Notes: generated by a model from the letters alone, not told the origin. A stretch of DNA of 15,502 nt from UBA10649 sp964391765 (GCA_964391765.1 CAYMNG010000060.1:1-15502); one strand, 5' to 3'. Shown: positions 7,336-14,109, counted from the stretch's first letter. Translations and numbers: made by a program.

Positions 7336-7938
7336 TTACGCACGAATCACGCGACCGAACCCGGTCAGGTACGCCTCATCCCAACTGCCGCCGAGCAGTC
7401 GAGTCCGGATGCCCGCCTCGGGGTTCGCGGCCTCCGCGATCGTGATCTGCGAGCCGTTCACGGCCGTCACAAGGGCGACATGATGCTCCGACCCGCCGAA
7501 CCAGAACACCAAGTCCCCCGGCTGGACCATGCTGCGCGGAATGTCGTGCGTCTGTGCGCGCTGCGTGTAGGAGTAGTCGACCATGCTGACGCCGGCCTGT
7601 CGCCACGCGTACGACGTGAGGCCGGAGCAATCGAAGTCGACAGGGCCGTTACCCTCCGCGACATAGCGTCCGCCGCGCCCGACAGCGGTCAACGCTGCTG
7701 CCACAGCTACGGCCGCTTGACCATCCGGCGCGGGGATCGTGGCCGGGTCCACCAGCACCGCCCCGACTACGACAGGTTGCGGACAAGCTTCTGGATTCAC
7801 GGTCGTCGAGTTCGCGCACGGCGTCGATATCGAGGTTGCGGTCACCGCTGCGCCAGCCACCGCCAGCGATGCCACACAGCCCGTCGGAAGCAGGAGAACG
7901 CTGAGCCCGATCAGGCTCAGCGCGACGTTTCGCTTCAT
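7336..7938 (-). CDS. NlpC/P60 family peptidoglycan hydrolase, possible lipoprotein
   Basis: A 200-residue exported protein. The N-terminus has a basic start (MKRN), a hydrophobic core and LPTGC ending at Cys21, an atypical lipobox (Pro at -3), so it may be lipid-anchored or simply secreted. The C-terminal half (about 78-200) is an NlpC/P60 fold: catalytic Cys104 in DFDCSGLTSYAW, the QPGDLVFWFGG turn (139-149), and catalytic His153 in EHHVALV. It should cut peptide cross-bridges to open the wall for the conjugation channel, the job of VirB1-type hydrolases. It is short and has no lysozyme or transglycosylase domain, unlike many Gram-positive ICE hydrolases that combine both. It is the first gene of the secretion cluster after the integrase. 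No strong Shine-Dalgarno precedes the ATG. Confidence 0.85.
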   Translation of the reverse strand: MKRNVALSLIGLSVLLLPTGCVASLAVAGAAVTATSISTPCANSTTVNPEACPQPVVVGAVLVDPATIPAPDGQAAVAVAAALTAVGRGGRYVAEGNGPVDFDCSGLTSYAWRQAGVSMVDYSYTQRAQTHDIPRSMVQPGDLVFWFGGSEHHVALVTAVNGSQITIAEAANPEAGIRTRLLGGSWDEAYLTGFGRVIRA

Positions 7939-7980
7939 ACCTGGTTGACGGCGCTCGCCCGGCCGGTACCTCGCATGAGT

Positions 7981-8019
7981 CGCACGTACCTATGCATCCA
8001 AAATGCGTAGGTACGTGCG
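7981..8019. repeat. 17-bp-arm inverted repeat between integrase and transfer operon
   Basis: Arms CGCACGTACCTATGCAT (7981-7997) and ATGCGTAGGTACGTGCG (8003-8019) are complementary over 17 bp with a single T/G wobble and a 5-base spacer (CCAAA). It lies 20 bp past the integrase stop and 43 bp before the NlpC start. It may be a factor-independent-like transcription stop for the integrase, an operator for a dimeric regulator, or a recombination or transfer site; no T-run follows on either strand. Confidence 0.9.
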
Positions 8020-8039
8020 GTTGCCGCGGGGGAGGCGTC

Positions 8040-9446
8040 CTAAAGGTTCGCGAGCTTGCCGACGGAGTTGCGAAGGGCGTCTTCGCCGGCTCGGACGTAG
8101 TGATTGAGCACCGTGGTGAGTCTGTCTCCCAGGTACTGGGCAACCACTTCCCATGGTTCGCCGAGTTCCTCGTGGAACCACTTGGTAGCGGCGTGGTGGC
8201 GCAGGTTGCGGTAGACGATGGTCTTGGGCCAGGCGTTCTTGGGGTCGTTCTCTTCGACCCAATCCCGGACGCGGTGCCAGCGTTCGTTGTGTAGCTCCGG
8301 TTTCACCGGCAGGCCGGTCGCGGTGTCGACGAAGATCCAGAGTTCTTCCTCGGGCGCGACGGGATAGTTCCACCAGGCAATGTTCTTGTCCCGCTCCCTG
8401 GCTGCCAGCGATGCCCGTCGCTGGCGCTCGACTTCCTGCGCGTTCACGACCTGTTGCAGCGAAGCGCGGCCCGGCAGGCCGAGCAACTCCTTGACGCGAG
8501 GCAGCAGTTCGTCGTCGAGAAGCGACTTCGGCAGCGGCACTTCGTGGAGGGTGTGGTTCTTCACTGGACCTCGGAAGCCGGCTTGACGCCGAGGCGTGAT
8601 CCATGCGCCGTTGACATGGAGGTATCCGCGGTCAAAGAACACGTCGATCACACGGAGTGCGTTCTGCTCACCGAGGCGCAGACCTCCGAAGCCAGCGACC
8701 CGGATCTTCGTGCCGAGCAATGGGAGGCGCGTCATCATCGGGTCGGTGCCGCCAGCACCGCACAGTCGGTCGGCGGCATCAGCCATTGCTCGCACCTGCC
8801 GCGTTTCAGGGCGCAGGCGCGGATCGACGTAGTGCGCGGTCGCTCCATGGAGCACGTTGGCTTTGGCGATCTCCAGCCCGTCGAGCGGGTCGAGACTGCG
8901 GTCGAGCCAGCCCATGCGCCACGCGAGTTTGCGCATTGCGGCGAGTTGCCCGCGTAGATCCTCGCGACCGCGGTTGGAGAAGATCGTCTTCTCACCCTTC
9001 TCCATCACCTTGCGACTGTGCTCGACCCGCCACTTCGTGACCGGCACGTCCCCAATGGTCGGGAGGATGTGCGCGTTCAGTCGGGACTCGCGCTGCTCCA
9101 TGGTGCGGGGCTGCTTGCCGCGCTCGCGGCTGTCTCGAAGGTATTCCTGGCCCAGAAGCCGGATGGTGCGGGCGGCGCGCACGTCGGCTCGTGCCGGTGC
9201 GTCAGCCTCGGTGTCCAGTGCAGCTTCTGCCTGGGCGAAGATCTTGCGGGCCTCCTCCTCGGAGTTGGCTCGGCGCAGCACCCGCCTCCACGGCTCGCCC
9301 TCGTGGCCGGGCGCTCGGAGCATCACTTGGTACTTGGTCCCTCCGTCCCCGGGGGCGTACAGGCGCACCCGCCACGGGCGCGCGGTCCCGCCGAGAGTGC
9401 GAGGCTTGCCTTGGGCCAGCAGAGTGGGCTTCTTGCGGGGCGGCAT
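8040..9446 (-). CDS. int: Tyrosine recombinase (ICE integrase)
   Basis: A 468-residue site-specific recombinase of the tyrosine family, which would insert and excise the element. The N-terminal part (about 10-75) is an arm-type DNA-binding region, followed by a core-binding helical domain with HILPTIGDVPVTKW (about 134-147). In the catalytic domain the first Arg is in GLRLGE (Arg257), the second box is RNLRHHAATKW (Arg416 with adjacent His), and the nucleophile is Tyr450 in LNHYVRAG. Between Arg I and box II is a long insert with charged helices. I chose the ATG at 9446 because AGGAGGG lies 6 nt upstream; the open frame continues to 9557 without family resemblance. It is the outermost gene of the element, next to the DUF255 gene. 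No excisionase gene is visible beside it. Confidence 0.93.
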   Translation of the reverse strand: MPPRKKPTLLAQGKPRTLGGTARPWRVRLYAPGDGGTKYQVMLRAPGHEGEPWRRVLRRANSEEEARKIFAQAEAALDTEADAPARADVRAARTIRLLGQEYLRDSRERGKQPRTMEQRESRLNAHILPTIGDVPVTKWRVEHSRKVMEKGEKTIFSNRGREDLRGQLAAMRKLAWRMGWLDRSLDPLDGLEIAKANVLHGATAHYVDPRLRPETRQVRAMADAADRLCGAGGTDPMMTRLPLLGTKIRVAGFGGLRLGEQNALRVIDVFFDRGYLHVNGAWITPRRQAGFRGPVKNHTLHEVPLPKSLLDDELLPRVKELLGLPGRASLQQVVNAQEVERQRRASLAARERDKNIAWWNYPVAPEEELWIFVDTATGLPVKPELHNERWHRVRDWVEENDPKNAWPKTIVYRNLRHHAATKWFHEELGEPWEVVAQYLGDRLTTVLNHYVRAGEDALRNSVGKLANL

Positions 9447-9452
9447 TGATGT

Positions 9453-9459
9453 CCCTCCT
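9453..9459 (-). promoter_or_regulatory. Ribosome binding site of the integrase
   Basis: AGGAGGG on the minus strand, 6 nt before the ATG at 9446; it fixes the start and rules out the 37-residue extension. Confidence 0.8.
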
Positions 9460-9506
9460 AGGCTGGATCCGCGGGAGTCGGGTCGGCCCCCGGAAGACGC
9501 CCTTTG

Positions 9507-9545
9507 TGTATCACTCACGTGTATCAAATCGAGAACGATGATACA
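9507..9545. repeat. TGTATCA repeats in the integrase/DUF255 spacer
   Basis: TGTATCA occurs at 9507-9513 and 9520-9526 as a direct repeat with a 13-bp period, both inside GTGTATCA, and again inverted (TGATACA) at 9539-9545. The last two form a 7-bp-arm palindrome with a 12-bp spacer. The divergent promoters of the integrase and the DUF255 gene must lie in this 125-bp spacer, so these could be operator or integrase arm-binding sites. The patch is also AT-richer than its surroundings. Confidence 0.65.
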
Positions 9546-9571
9546 GGTGCCACTCACTTGGAGTCATGGCC

Positions 9572-9740
9572 ATGTCAAACCGCCTCGCCAACTCGACCAG
9601 TCCGTACCTCCTGCAACACGCTGATAATCCGGTCGATTGGTGGGAGTGGGGTCCCGAAGCATTCGCCGAGGCGAAACGCCGTGATACACCAATCTTCTTG
9701 TCCATCGGATACAGCGCATGTCACTGGTGCCACGTCATGG
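9572..9740 (+). other. Candidate element/chromosome junction inside the 5' end of the DUF255 gene
   Basis: Of the first 50 codons of the gene 18 end in A or T; in the next 50 only 5 do, and 8 of the following 50. The shift falls at about the CHWC codons (9719-9730). With an integrase immediately upstream, this could be the att junction where element-borne 5' coding sequence joins the native gene. Alternatively the N-terminal region merely has different codon needs and the junction lies in the spacer. Confidence 0.4.
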
Positions 9741-11638
9741 CGCACGAGTCGTTCGAGGATCCCATCACCGCCGCTGACCTCAACGCCGGGTTCGTGGCGA
9801 TCAAGGTCGACCGGGAGGAACGTCCGGACGTCGACTCCGTCTACATGCAGGCGACGGTCGCGCTGACCGGACACGGTGGCTGGCCGATGACGGTCTTCGT
9901 CGACCACGAAGGACGGCCGTTCTTCGCCGGCACCTACTTCCCGCCGCAGGCCCGACACGGCCTGCCGTCGTTCCGACAACTGCTCGCCGCCATCGGCGAC
10001 GCCTGGCGTGATCGGCGCGGGGAGGTCGCGGCGGCCGGTTCGCGGATCGCGTCCGCGCTCGCCGACCAGCGTCCGGTCCGACCGGGCGCGGCGCCGCCGG
10101 ATCGAGACGATCTGGACGCGGCCGTCGCTGCGCTGGCCCGCGACGTCGACGCGCGACACGGCGGCTTCGGAGGCGCGCCGAAGTTCCCGCCGTCGATGGT
10201 GCTGGAGTTCTTGCTGCGGCACTTCGCCCTCACCGGAGACGACCACGCCCTGCGCCTGGCCGAGCCGACGTTGGTCGCGATGGCCCGCGGGGGGATGTAC
10301 GACCAACTCGGCGGCGGCTTCGCGCGATACAGCGTCGACGCCGAATGGATCGTCCCGCACTTCGAGAAGATGCTGTACGACAACGCGTTGCTGCTGCGCG
10401 TGTACGCGCACTGGTGGCGGGCGACGCGATCGGAGCTCGCCGAGCGGGTCGTGCGTGACACGGTCGGCTTCCTGCTTCGAGAGATGCGCACGCCGGAGGG
10501 CGCGTTCGCCGCCGCCCTCGACGCCGACAGCGACGGCCGCGAGGGTGCGTTCTACGCCTGGTCGCGCGACCAGGTCACCGACGTGCTCGGGCCGGTCGAT
10601 GGACCGTGGGCCGCGGACCTGCTCGCGGTCACCGCGGACGGGACGTTCGAACACGGGTGGTCCACTCTCCAACTGCGTTCCGAGCCCACGGACGCACTGC
10701 GGTGGTCGCGAGCCCGACGGCGCCTGCTCGCCGCGCGCGACGCCCGGTCACGGCCGGCCCGCGACGACAAGGTCGTGGCCGCGTGGAACGGACTGGCGGT
10801 CGCCGCGCTCGCCGACGCCGGGACGATCTTCGGCGAGCCGGACTGGATCGATGCGGCCGCGGCGGCGGCCGATCTGCTCGTCGCCGTCCACCTGGACGAG
10901 ACCGGGCGGTTGGTGCGGACCTCCCGCGCCGGCCGCGCCGGCTCGACCGTCGGCGTCCTCGCCGACTACGGCGACGTCGCCGAGGGCCTCCAGTCGCTGT
11001 TCCAGGCGACCGGTTCGGGGGAGTGGCTCGTCCTCGCCGGCATCGTGATCGACGCGGGCATCGCGCACTTCGGTGACGGATCGGGCGGGTTCTTCGACAC
11101 CGCCGACGACGCCCCGGCGCTCGTGAGTCGACCACGGGAGACGGGCGACCAGGCCGAGCCCGCGGGCTGGAGCGCGCTCGCGGGCGCGTGCCTGACCCAA
11201 TCGGCGCTGACCGGAGCGCCGCAGTATCGGCTGGTCGCCGAACGTTCCTTGGCGCAGGCGACACCGCTCGCCCATCGCGCGCCGCGCGCGGCCGGCTGGG
11301 CGCTGGCGGTGGCGACCGCACTCGCGGCGGGTCCGCTCGAGGTCGCGCTGGTGCTGCCTGGGCCGGTGTCCGCGGACGAGAACGCCGCCTGGCGCGACGT
11401 ACTCGCGCGCGCGACGTCCCCCGGCCTGGTCGCGTGCGTCGGGACGGCCGGACCGTCGGCGGCCGACGCCGACAACGCAGAGGCCGACGTGCTCCCGCCG
11501 CTGTTGCGCGACCGCCCCGCGCGCGGCGGGCGGCCGACGGCGTACGTCTGCCGCGGCTTGGTGTGTGCCGCTCCGACGACCGACCTGGCCGAGTTCGCCG
11601 AGTTGATCGGCGCCTCGCAGTCCGCGGTCGGGGAGTAG
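9572..11638 (+). CDS. DUF255 thioredoxin-domain protein (YyaL/Rv1084 family)
   Basis: A 688-residue protein of the YyaL/SPATA20 family, matching Rv1084 of M. tuberculosis in size and locus. The N-terminal thioredoxin-like domain carries the family hallmark NRLANSTSPYLLQHADNPVDW and the CHWC motif (Cys50, Cys53), with ESFED and VDREERPDVD after it. The rest (from about 180) is an (alpha/alpha)6-barrel-like region resembling N-acylglucosamine 2-epimerase folds, with GGFGGAPKFP, YDQLGGGFARYS and PHFEKMLYDNA boxes. The biochemical role is not established; it is presumably cytoplasmic. The start ATG at 9572 has GGAG 8 nt upstream, while the ATG at 9566 is only 2 nt from it. All family boxes are intact, so the gene is likely functional despite the nearby insertion. 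Confidence 0.9.
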   Translation: MSNRLANSTSPYLLQHADNPVDWWEWGPEAFAEAKRRDTPIFLSIGYSACHWCHVMAHESFEDPITAADLNAGFVAIKVDREERPDVDSVYMQATVALTGHGGWPMTVFVDHEGRPFFAGTYFPPQARHGLPSFRQLLAAIGDAWRDRRGEVAAAGSRIASALADQRPVRPGAAPPDRDDLDAAVAALARDVDARHGGFGGAPKFPPSMVLEFLLRHFALTGDDHALRLAEPTLVAMARGGMYDQLGGGFARYSVDAEWIVPHFEKMLYDNALLLRVYAHWWRATRSELAERVVRDTVGFLLREMRTPEGAFAAALDADSDGREGAFYAWSRDQVTDVLGPVDGPWAADLLAVTADGTFEHGWSTLQLRSEPTDALRWSRARRRLLAARDARSRPARDDKVVAAWNGLAVAALADAGTIFGEPDWIDAAAAAADLLVAVHLDETGRLVRTSRAGRAGSTVGVLADYGDVAEGLQSLFQATGSGEWLVLAGIVIDAGIAHFGDGSGGFFDTADDAPALVSRPRETGDQAEPAGWSALAGACLTQSALTGAPQYRLVAERSLAQATPLAHRAPRAAGWALAVATALAAGPLEVALVLPGPVSADENAAWRDVLARATSPGLVACVGTAGPSAADADNAEADVLPPLLRDRPARGGRPTAYVCRGLVCAAPTTDLAEFAELIGASQSAVGE

Positions 11639-11671
11639 CGTGACCGTCGTCGACACGATCCGGGAGCGCGG

Positions 11672-12433
11672 GTGAGACTTTCCGACCTGCTGTACGGCGT
11701 CTACGCGCGCCGACTGGCCGCGCAGATCCCGCCGGAGCGGGTGCCCCGGCACGTCGGGGTCATCCTCGACGGTAATCGTCGGTGGGCCAGCGAGCAGGGC
11801 GCGTCGTCGTCCGCCGGGCATCGGGCCGGTGCGGCGAAGATCGTCGAGTTCCTCGGCTGGTGCGACGAGGCCGGCGTCGACGTCGTCACCTTGTGGCTGC
11901 TGTCCACGGACAACCTGTCTCGACCGGCCGCCGAGCTCGACGCGCTGATGGGCATCATCGAGGAGACCGTCGCCGGCCTCGTGGAGCAGAACCGGTGGCG
12001 GGTCAACCCGGTCGGGGCGCTCGACCTCCTGCCGGCGCACACCGCGCGCCTGCTGAAGGAGGCCCAGGAGTCCACGTCCACCATCGAGGGGTCGCTGGTC
12101 AACGTCGCGGTCGGCTACGGCGGTCGACGCGAGGTCGCCGACGCCGTGCGCTCACTGCTCGCCGAGGCGGCCGCCGAGGGCAAGTCGCTGGACGAGTTGG
12201 CCAGCGTCGTCGAGCCCGAGCACATCTCCCGGCACCTGTACACCAAGGGCCAACCCGACCCGGACCTGGTGATCCGCACGTCCGGCGAGCAGCGACTGTC
12301 CGGATTCCTGCTGTGGCAGAGCGCGCACTCGGAGTTCTACTTCTGCGAGGCGTACTGGCCCGACTTCCGGCACGTCGACTTCCTGCGCGCGCTGCGCTCG
12401 TACGCCGATCGCGAACGGCGCTTCGGGTCCTGA
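11672..12433 (+). CDS. Short-chain Z-isoprenyl diphosphate synthase (Rv1086 type)
   Basis: A 253-residue cis-prenyltransferase. It would condense geranyl diphosphate with isopentenyl diphosphate to give Z,E-farnesyl diphosphate, a precursor of decaprenyl phosphate used in cell-wall synthesis. The catalytic box GVILDGNRRWA has Asp33; the C-terminal signature RTSGEQRLSGFLLWQSAHSE is at about 202-221, and NVAVGYGGRREVADAV lies in the middle. The segment WLLSTDNLSRP corresponds to YAFSSENW of E. coli UppS; a Leu in place of the small Ala there is the feature linked with short products, as in Rv1086 (YLLSTENL). The GTG start at 11672 has GGGAG 5 nt upstream. It lies 33 bp after the DUF255 gene on the same strand. 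A long-chain UppS is less likely. Confidence 0.9.
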   Translation: MRLSDLLYGVYARRLAAQIPPERVPRHVGVILDGNRRWASEQGASSSAGHRAGAAKIVEFLGWCDEAGVDVVTLWLLSTDNLSRPAAELDALMGIIEETVAGLVEQNRWRVNPVGALDLLPAHTARLLKEAQESTSTIEGSLVNVAVGYGGRREVADAVRSLLAEAAAEGKSLDELASVVEPEHISRHLYTKGQPDPDLVIRTSGEQRLSGFLLWQSAHSEFYFCEAYWPDFRHVDFLRALRSYADRERRFGS

Positions 12434-12568
12434 TCCGATCGGTCGACGACCGGCGCGTCGGCGCGGCGGAACGGCTTCGGCGGCATAGCGTCACGTCATC
12501 GAGCGATGCAGCCGCTCGCTCGCAACCGCACCGGGTCACCGGGCAGGTGGCCCGCCCGGGAGGCCCAC
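12434..12568 (+). other. Leader region of phoH2, possible site of a small upstream ORF
   Basis: These 135 bp separate the prenyltransferase stop from the chosen phoH2 start. In mycobacteria a small antitoxin gene (phoAT) precedes phoH2. Here the only ATG (12506) is in frame with phoH2 and would only add a 21-residue Arg-rich extension; no separate small ORF with a good ribosome binding site is seen. Confidence 0.4.
12558..12563 (+). promoter_or_regulatory. Ribosome binding site of phoH2
   Basis: GGGAGG lies 5 nt before the GTG at 12569 and decides this start over the ATG at 12506. Confidence 0.7.
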
Positions 12569-13870
12569 GTGCCCGTCGCGTCCTGCAGTCGTCGAACCTA
12601 CGTCCTGGACACCTCCGTCCTGCTGTCCGATCCGCGAGCGCTCCTGCGCTTCGACGAGCATGACGTCGTCGTCCCGGTCGTCGTCGTCACCGAGTTGGAG
12701 GCGAAGCGCAGCCACCCGGAGCTGGGCTACTTCGCCCGCCAGGCGTTGCGGCTGCTGGACGATCTGCGCCTCGTGCACGGCCGGCTCGACGAACCGATGG
12801 CGCTGGGTGATTCGGCGGGGACGGTCCGGGTCGAGCTGAACCACACCGACACGATGGTCCTTCCGAGTGGGCTTCGACTGGGGGACAACGACAGTCGCAT
12901 CCTGGCCGTGGCCCGGAACCTGCAGGCCGAGGGCAGCCACGTCGTCCTGGTGTCCAAGGACCTGCCGATGCGGGTCAAGGCGTCGTCGGTCGGCCTGCCG
13001 GCGGAGGAGTACCGGGCGGAGTTCGTCGTCGAGACCGGATTCACCGGGGTGGTCGAGCTCGACGTTCGGGCCGCGGAGCTGGATCGGCTGTACACCGACC
13101 AGGTGATCGACCTCGACGCCGCGGCGGACCTGCCGTGCCACACCGGGCTCGTGCTGCTTTCCGAGCGGGGCAGTGGCCTGGGTCGGGTCACCGCGGACAA
13201 GCGCGTGCGCCTGGTTCGCGGCGATCGGGAGGCGTTCGGCCTGCACGGCCGAAGCGCCGAGCAGCGCATCGCGCTGGACCTGCTGCTGGATCCCGACGTC
13301 GGCATCGTCAGCCTCGGCGGTCGGGCGGGCACCGGCAAGAGCGCGCTGGCGCTGTGCGCGGGGTTGGAGGCCGTGCTCGAGCGGCGCCAGCACCGGAAGG
13401 TGGTCGTGTTCCGACCGTTGTACGCGGTCGGCGGTCAGGATCTGGGCTATCTGCCCGGGTCGGAGGCGGAGAAGATGTCGCCGTGGGGCCAGGCCGTGTT
13501 CGACACCCTCGGCGCGGTCACGACGCAGGAGGTCGTCGACGAGATCGTCGACCGGGGGATGCTCGAGGTGCTGCCGCTGACGCACATCCGCGGCCGGTCG
13601 CTGCATGATGCGTTCGTCATCGTCGACGAAGCACAGTCGTTGGAGCGCAACGTGTTGCTCACGGTCCTCTCGCGGATCGGTCGAGACAGTCGGGTGGTGC
13701 TCACCCACGACGTCGGGCAGCGGGACAACCTGCGGGTCGGACGGCACGACGGCGTGATCGCCGTCGTCGAGAAGCTCAAGGGGCACCCGTTGTTCGCCCA
13801 CGTGACGCTGACGCGGTCGGAACGCTCGCCGATCGCGGCACTGGTGACGTCGATGCTGGAGGACGTGTGA
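12569..13870 (+). CDS. phoH2: PhoH2: PIN-domain RNase fused to PhoH RNA helicase/ATPase
   Basis: A 433-residue two-domain protein, the same length as I recall for Rv1095. The N-terminal PIN domain (about 8-150) begins RTYVLDTSVLLSDP with the metal-binding Asp14 and has VVVVTELEAKR and GDNDSRILAVA boxes carrying further acidic residues. The C-terminal PhoH domain has GLHGRSAEQRIALDLLL, Walker A GRAGTGKS at 251-258, GYLPGSEAEKMSPW and Walker B VIVDEAQ with Asp353-Glu354. Mycobacterial PhoH2 is reported to unwind and cut RNA using ATP and to work as part of a toxin-antitoxin pair. Starting at the GTG removes an Arg-rich stretch with no PIN character. It is followed by a hairpin that probably ends the transcript. 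Confidence 0.93.
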   Translation: MPVASCSRRTYVLDTSVLLSDPRALLRFDEHDVVVPVVVVTELEAKRSHPELGYFARQALRLLDDLRLVHGRLDEPMALGDSAGTVRVELNHTDTMVLPSGLRLGDNDSRILAVARNLQAEGSHVVLVSKDLPMRVKASSVGLPAEEYRAEFVVETGFTGVVELDVRAAELDRLYTDQVIDLDAAADLPCHTGLVLLSERGSGLGRVTADKRVRLVRGDREAFGLHGRSAEQRIALDLLLDPDVGIVSLGGRAGTGKSALALCAGLEAVLERRQHRKVVVFRPLYAVGGQDLGYLPGSEAEKMSPWGQAVFDTLGAVTTQEVVDEIVDRGMLEVLPLTHIRGRSLHDAFVIVDEAQSLERNVLLTVLSRIGRDSRVVLTHDVGQRDNLRVGRHDGVIAVVEKLKGHPLFAHVTLTRSERSPIAALVTSMLEDV

Positions 13871-13902
13871 TCGGACGGTCGCCGGCCCGCCATGCGTCCG
13901 AT
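13870..13902 (+). terminator. Inverted repeat after phoH2, probable terminator
   Basis: ATCGGACG (13870-13877) and CGTCCGAT (13895-13902) form an 8-bp perfect stem around a 17-base GC-rich loop, starting on the last base of the phoH2 stop codon. No T-run follows, as is usual in actinobacteria. Confidence 0.6.
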
Positions 13903-13918
13903 ATCCGGGTGACGTTGA

Positions 13919-13934
13919 TGTGATCGCCGTCACA
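13919..13934. promoter_or_regulatory. CRP/GlxR-type binding site
   Basis: TGTGATCGCCGTCACA is a perfect TGTGA-N6-TCACA palindrome, the consensus of cAMP-receptor-type regulators, including Rv3676 (Crp) of M. tuberculosis and GlxR of Corynebacterium. It lies 175 bp before the secreted lysozyme-like gene and 48 bp after phoH2, in an intergenic region, where activation or repression of the secreted gene is the natural reading. Another half-site, TGTGA, occurs at 13950-13954. Confidence 0.7.
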
Positions 13935-13970
13935 ACGATGTCGCAGATGTGTGAAGAGCCGACGTGAGCG

Positions 13971-13987
13971 GTCCTGGCAATTAGGAC
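13971..13987 (+). other. Hairpin in the leader of the secreted lysozyme-like gene
   Basis: GTCCT (13971-13975) and AGGAC (13983-13987) enclose a 7-base loop (GGCAATT). A 9-bp direct repeat TTCCCCCGG follows at 13990-13998 and recurs at 14082-14090, close to the ribosome binding site. The 100-140 nt between here and the ATG may be a structured 5' untranslated region; I see no known riboswitch consensus. Confidence 0.35.
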
Positions 13988-14109
13988 ATTTCCCCCGGTG
14001 GTGTGACCGCGAACACGCGACATGAGCGTGACAATCGCGGCCTTCTTCGGCAGCGTGGTCGCTCGTTGTCTTCACTCGCCCTTCCCCCGGACCTGTTGGA
14101 GAGACCCAG

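Larger units (their letters stand above)
1..9571. mobile_element. Integrative and conjugative element (partial, right portion)
   Basis: A run of minus-strand genes encodes a type IV secretion apparatus (VirD4-, VirB4-, SCO6880-, VirB6- and VirB2-like proteins plus an NlpC hydrolase), followed on the right by a tyrosine integrase. This is the usual make-up of an actinobacterial ICE. To the right of about 9572 the genes are conserved chromosomal ones in the opposite orientation, so the integrase end is the right end of the element. The exact right boundary is not certain: it could fall in the 9447-9571 spacer or inside the first ~150 bases of the DUF255 gene. The left boundary is probably outside the window, because relaxase and replication/excision genes are missing, although a tRNA-Gly 3' fragment at 43-87 could mark an old or alternative end. 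Confidence 0.82.

Noticed and set aside
9447..9557. N-terminal extension of the integrase to the ATG at 9557
   Set aside because: It lacks integrase character, and a strong ribosome binding site sits before the ATG at 9446; the extension also covers the likely promoter region.
9546..9733. GGTGCCAC direct repeat (9546-9553 and 9726-9733) as att core
   Set aside because: Eight bases are too short to claim, both copies are on the same side of the element, and one lies in conserved codons.
12506..12568. ATG at 12506 as the phoH2 start
   Set aside because: The extra 21 residues are Arg-rich with no PIN-domain character, and the GTG at 12569 has GGGAGG at good spacing and gives the length expected of mycobacterial PhoH2.
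13929..13945. MtrA-like direct repeat (GTCACA...GTCGCA, 11-bp period)
   Set aside because: One copy is imperfect and it overlaps the perfect CRP-type palindrome, which explains the GTCACA better.
13935..14109. c-di-AMP (ydaO-type) riboswitch before the lysozyme-like gene
   Set aside because: Position and gene type fit, but I could not find the conserved sequence blocks of that riboswitch.
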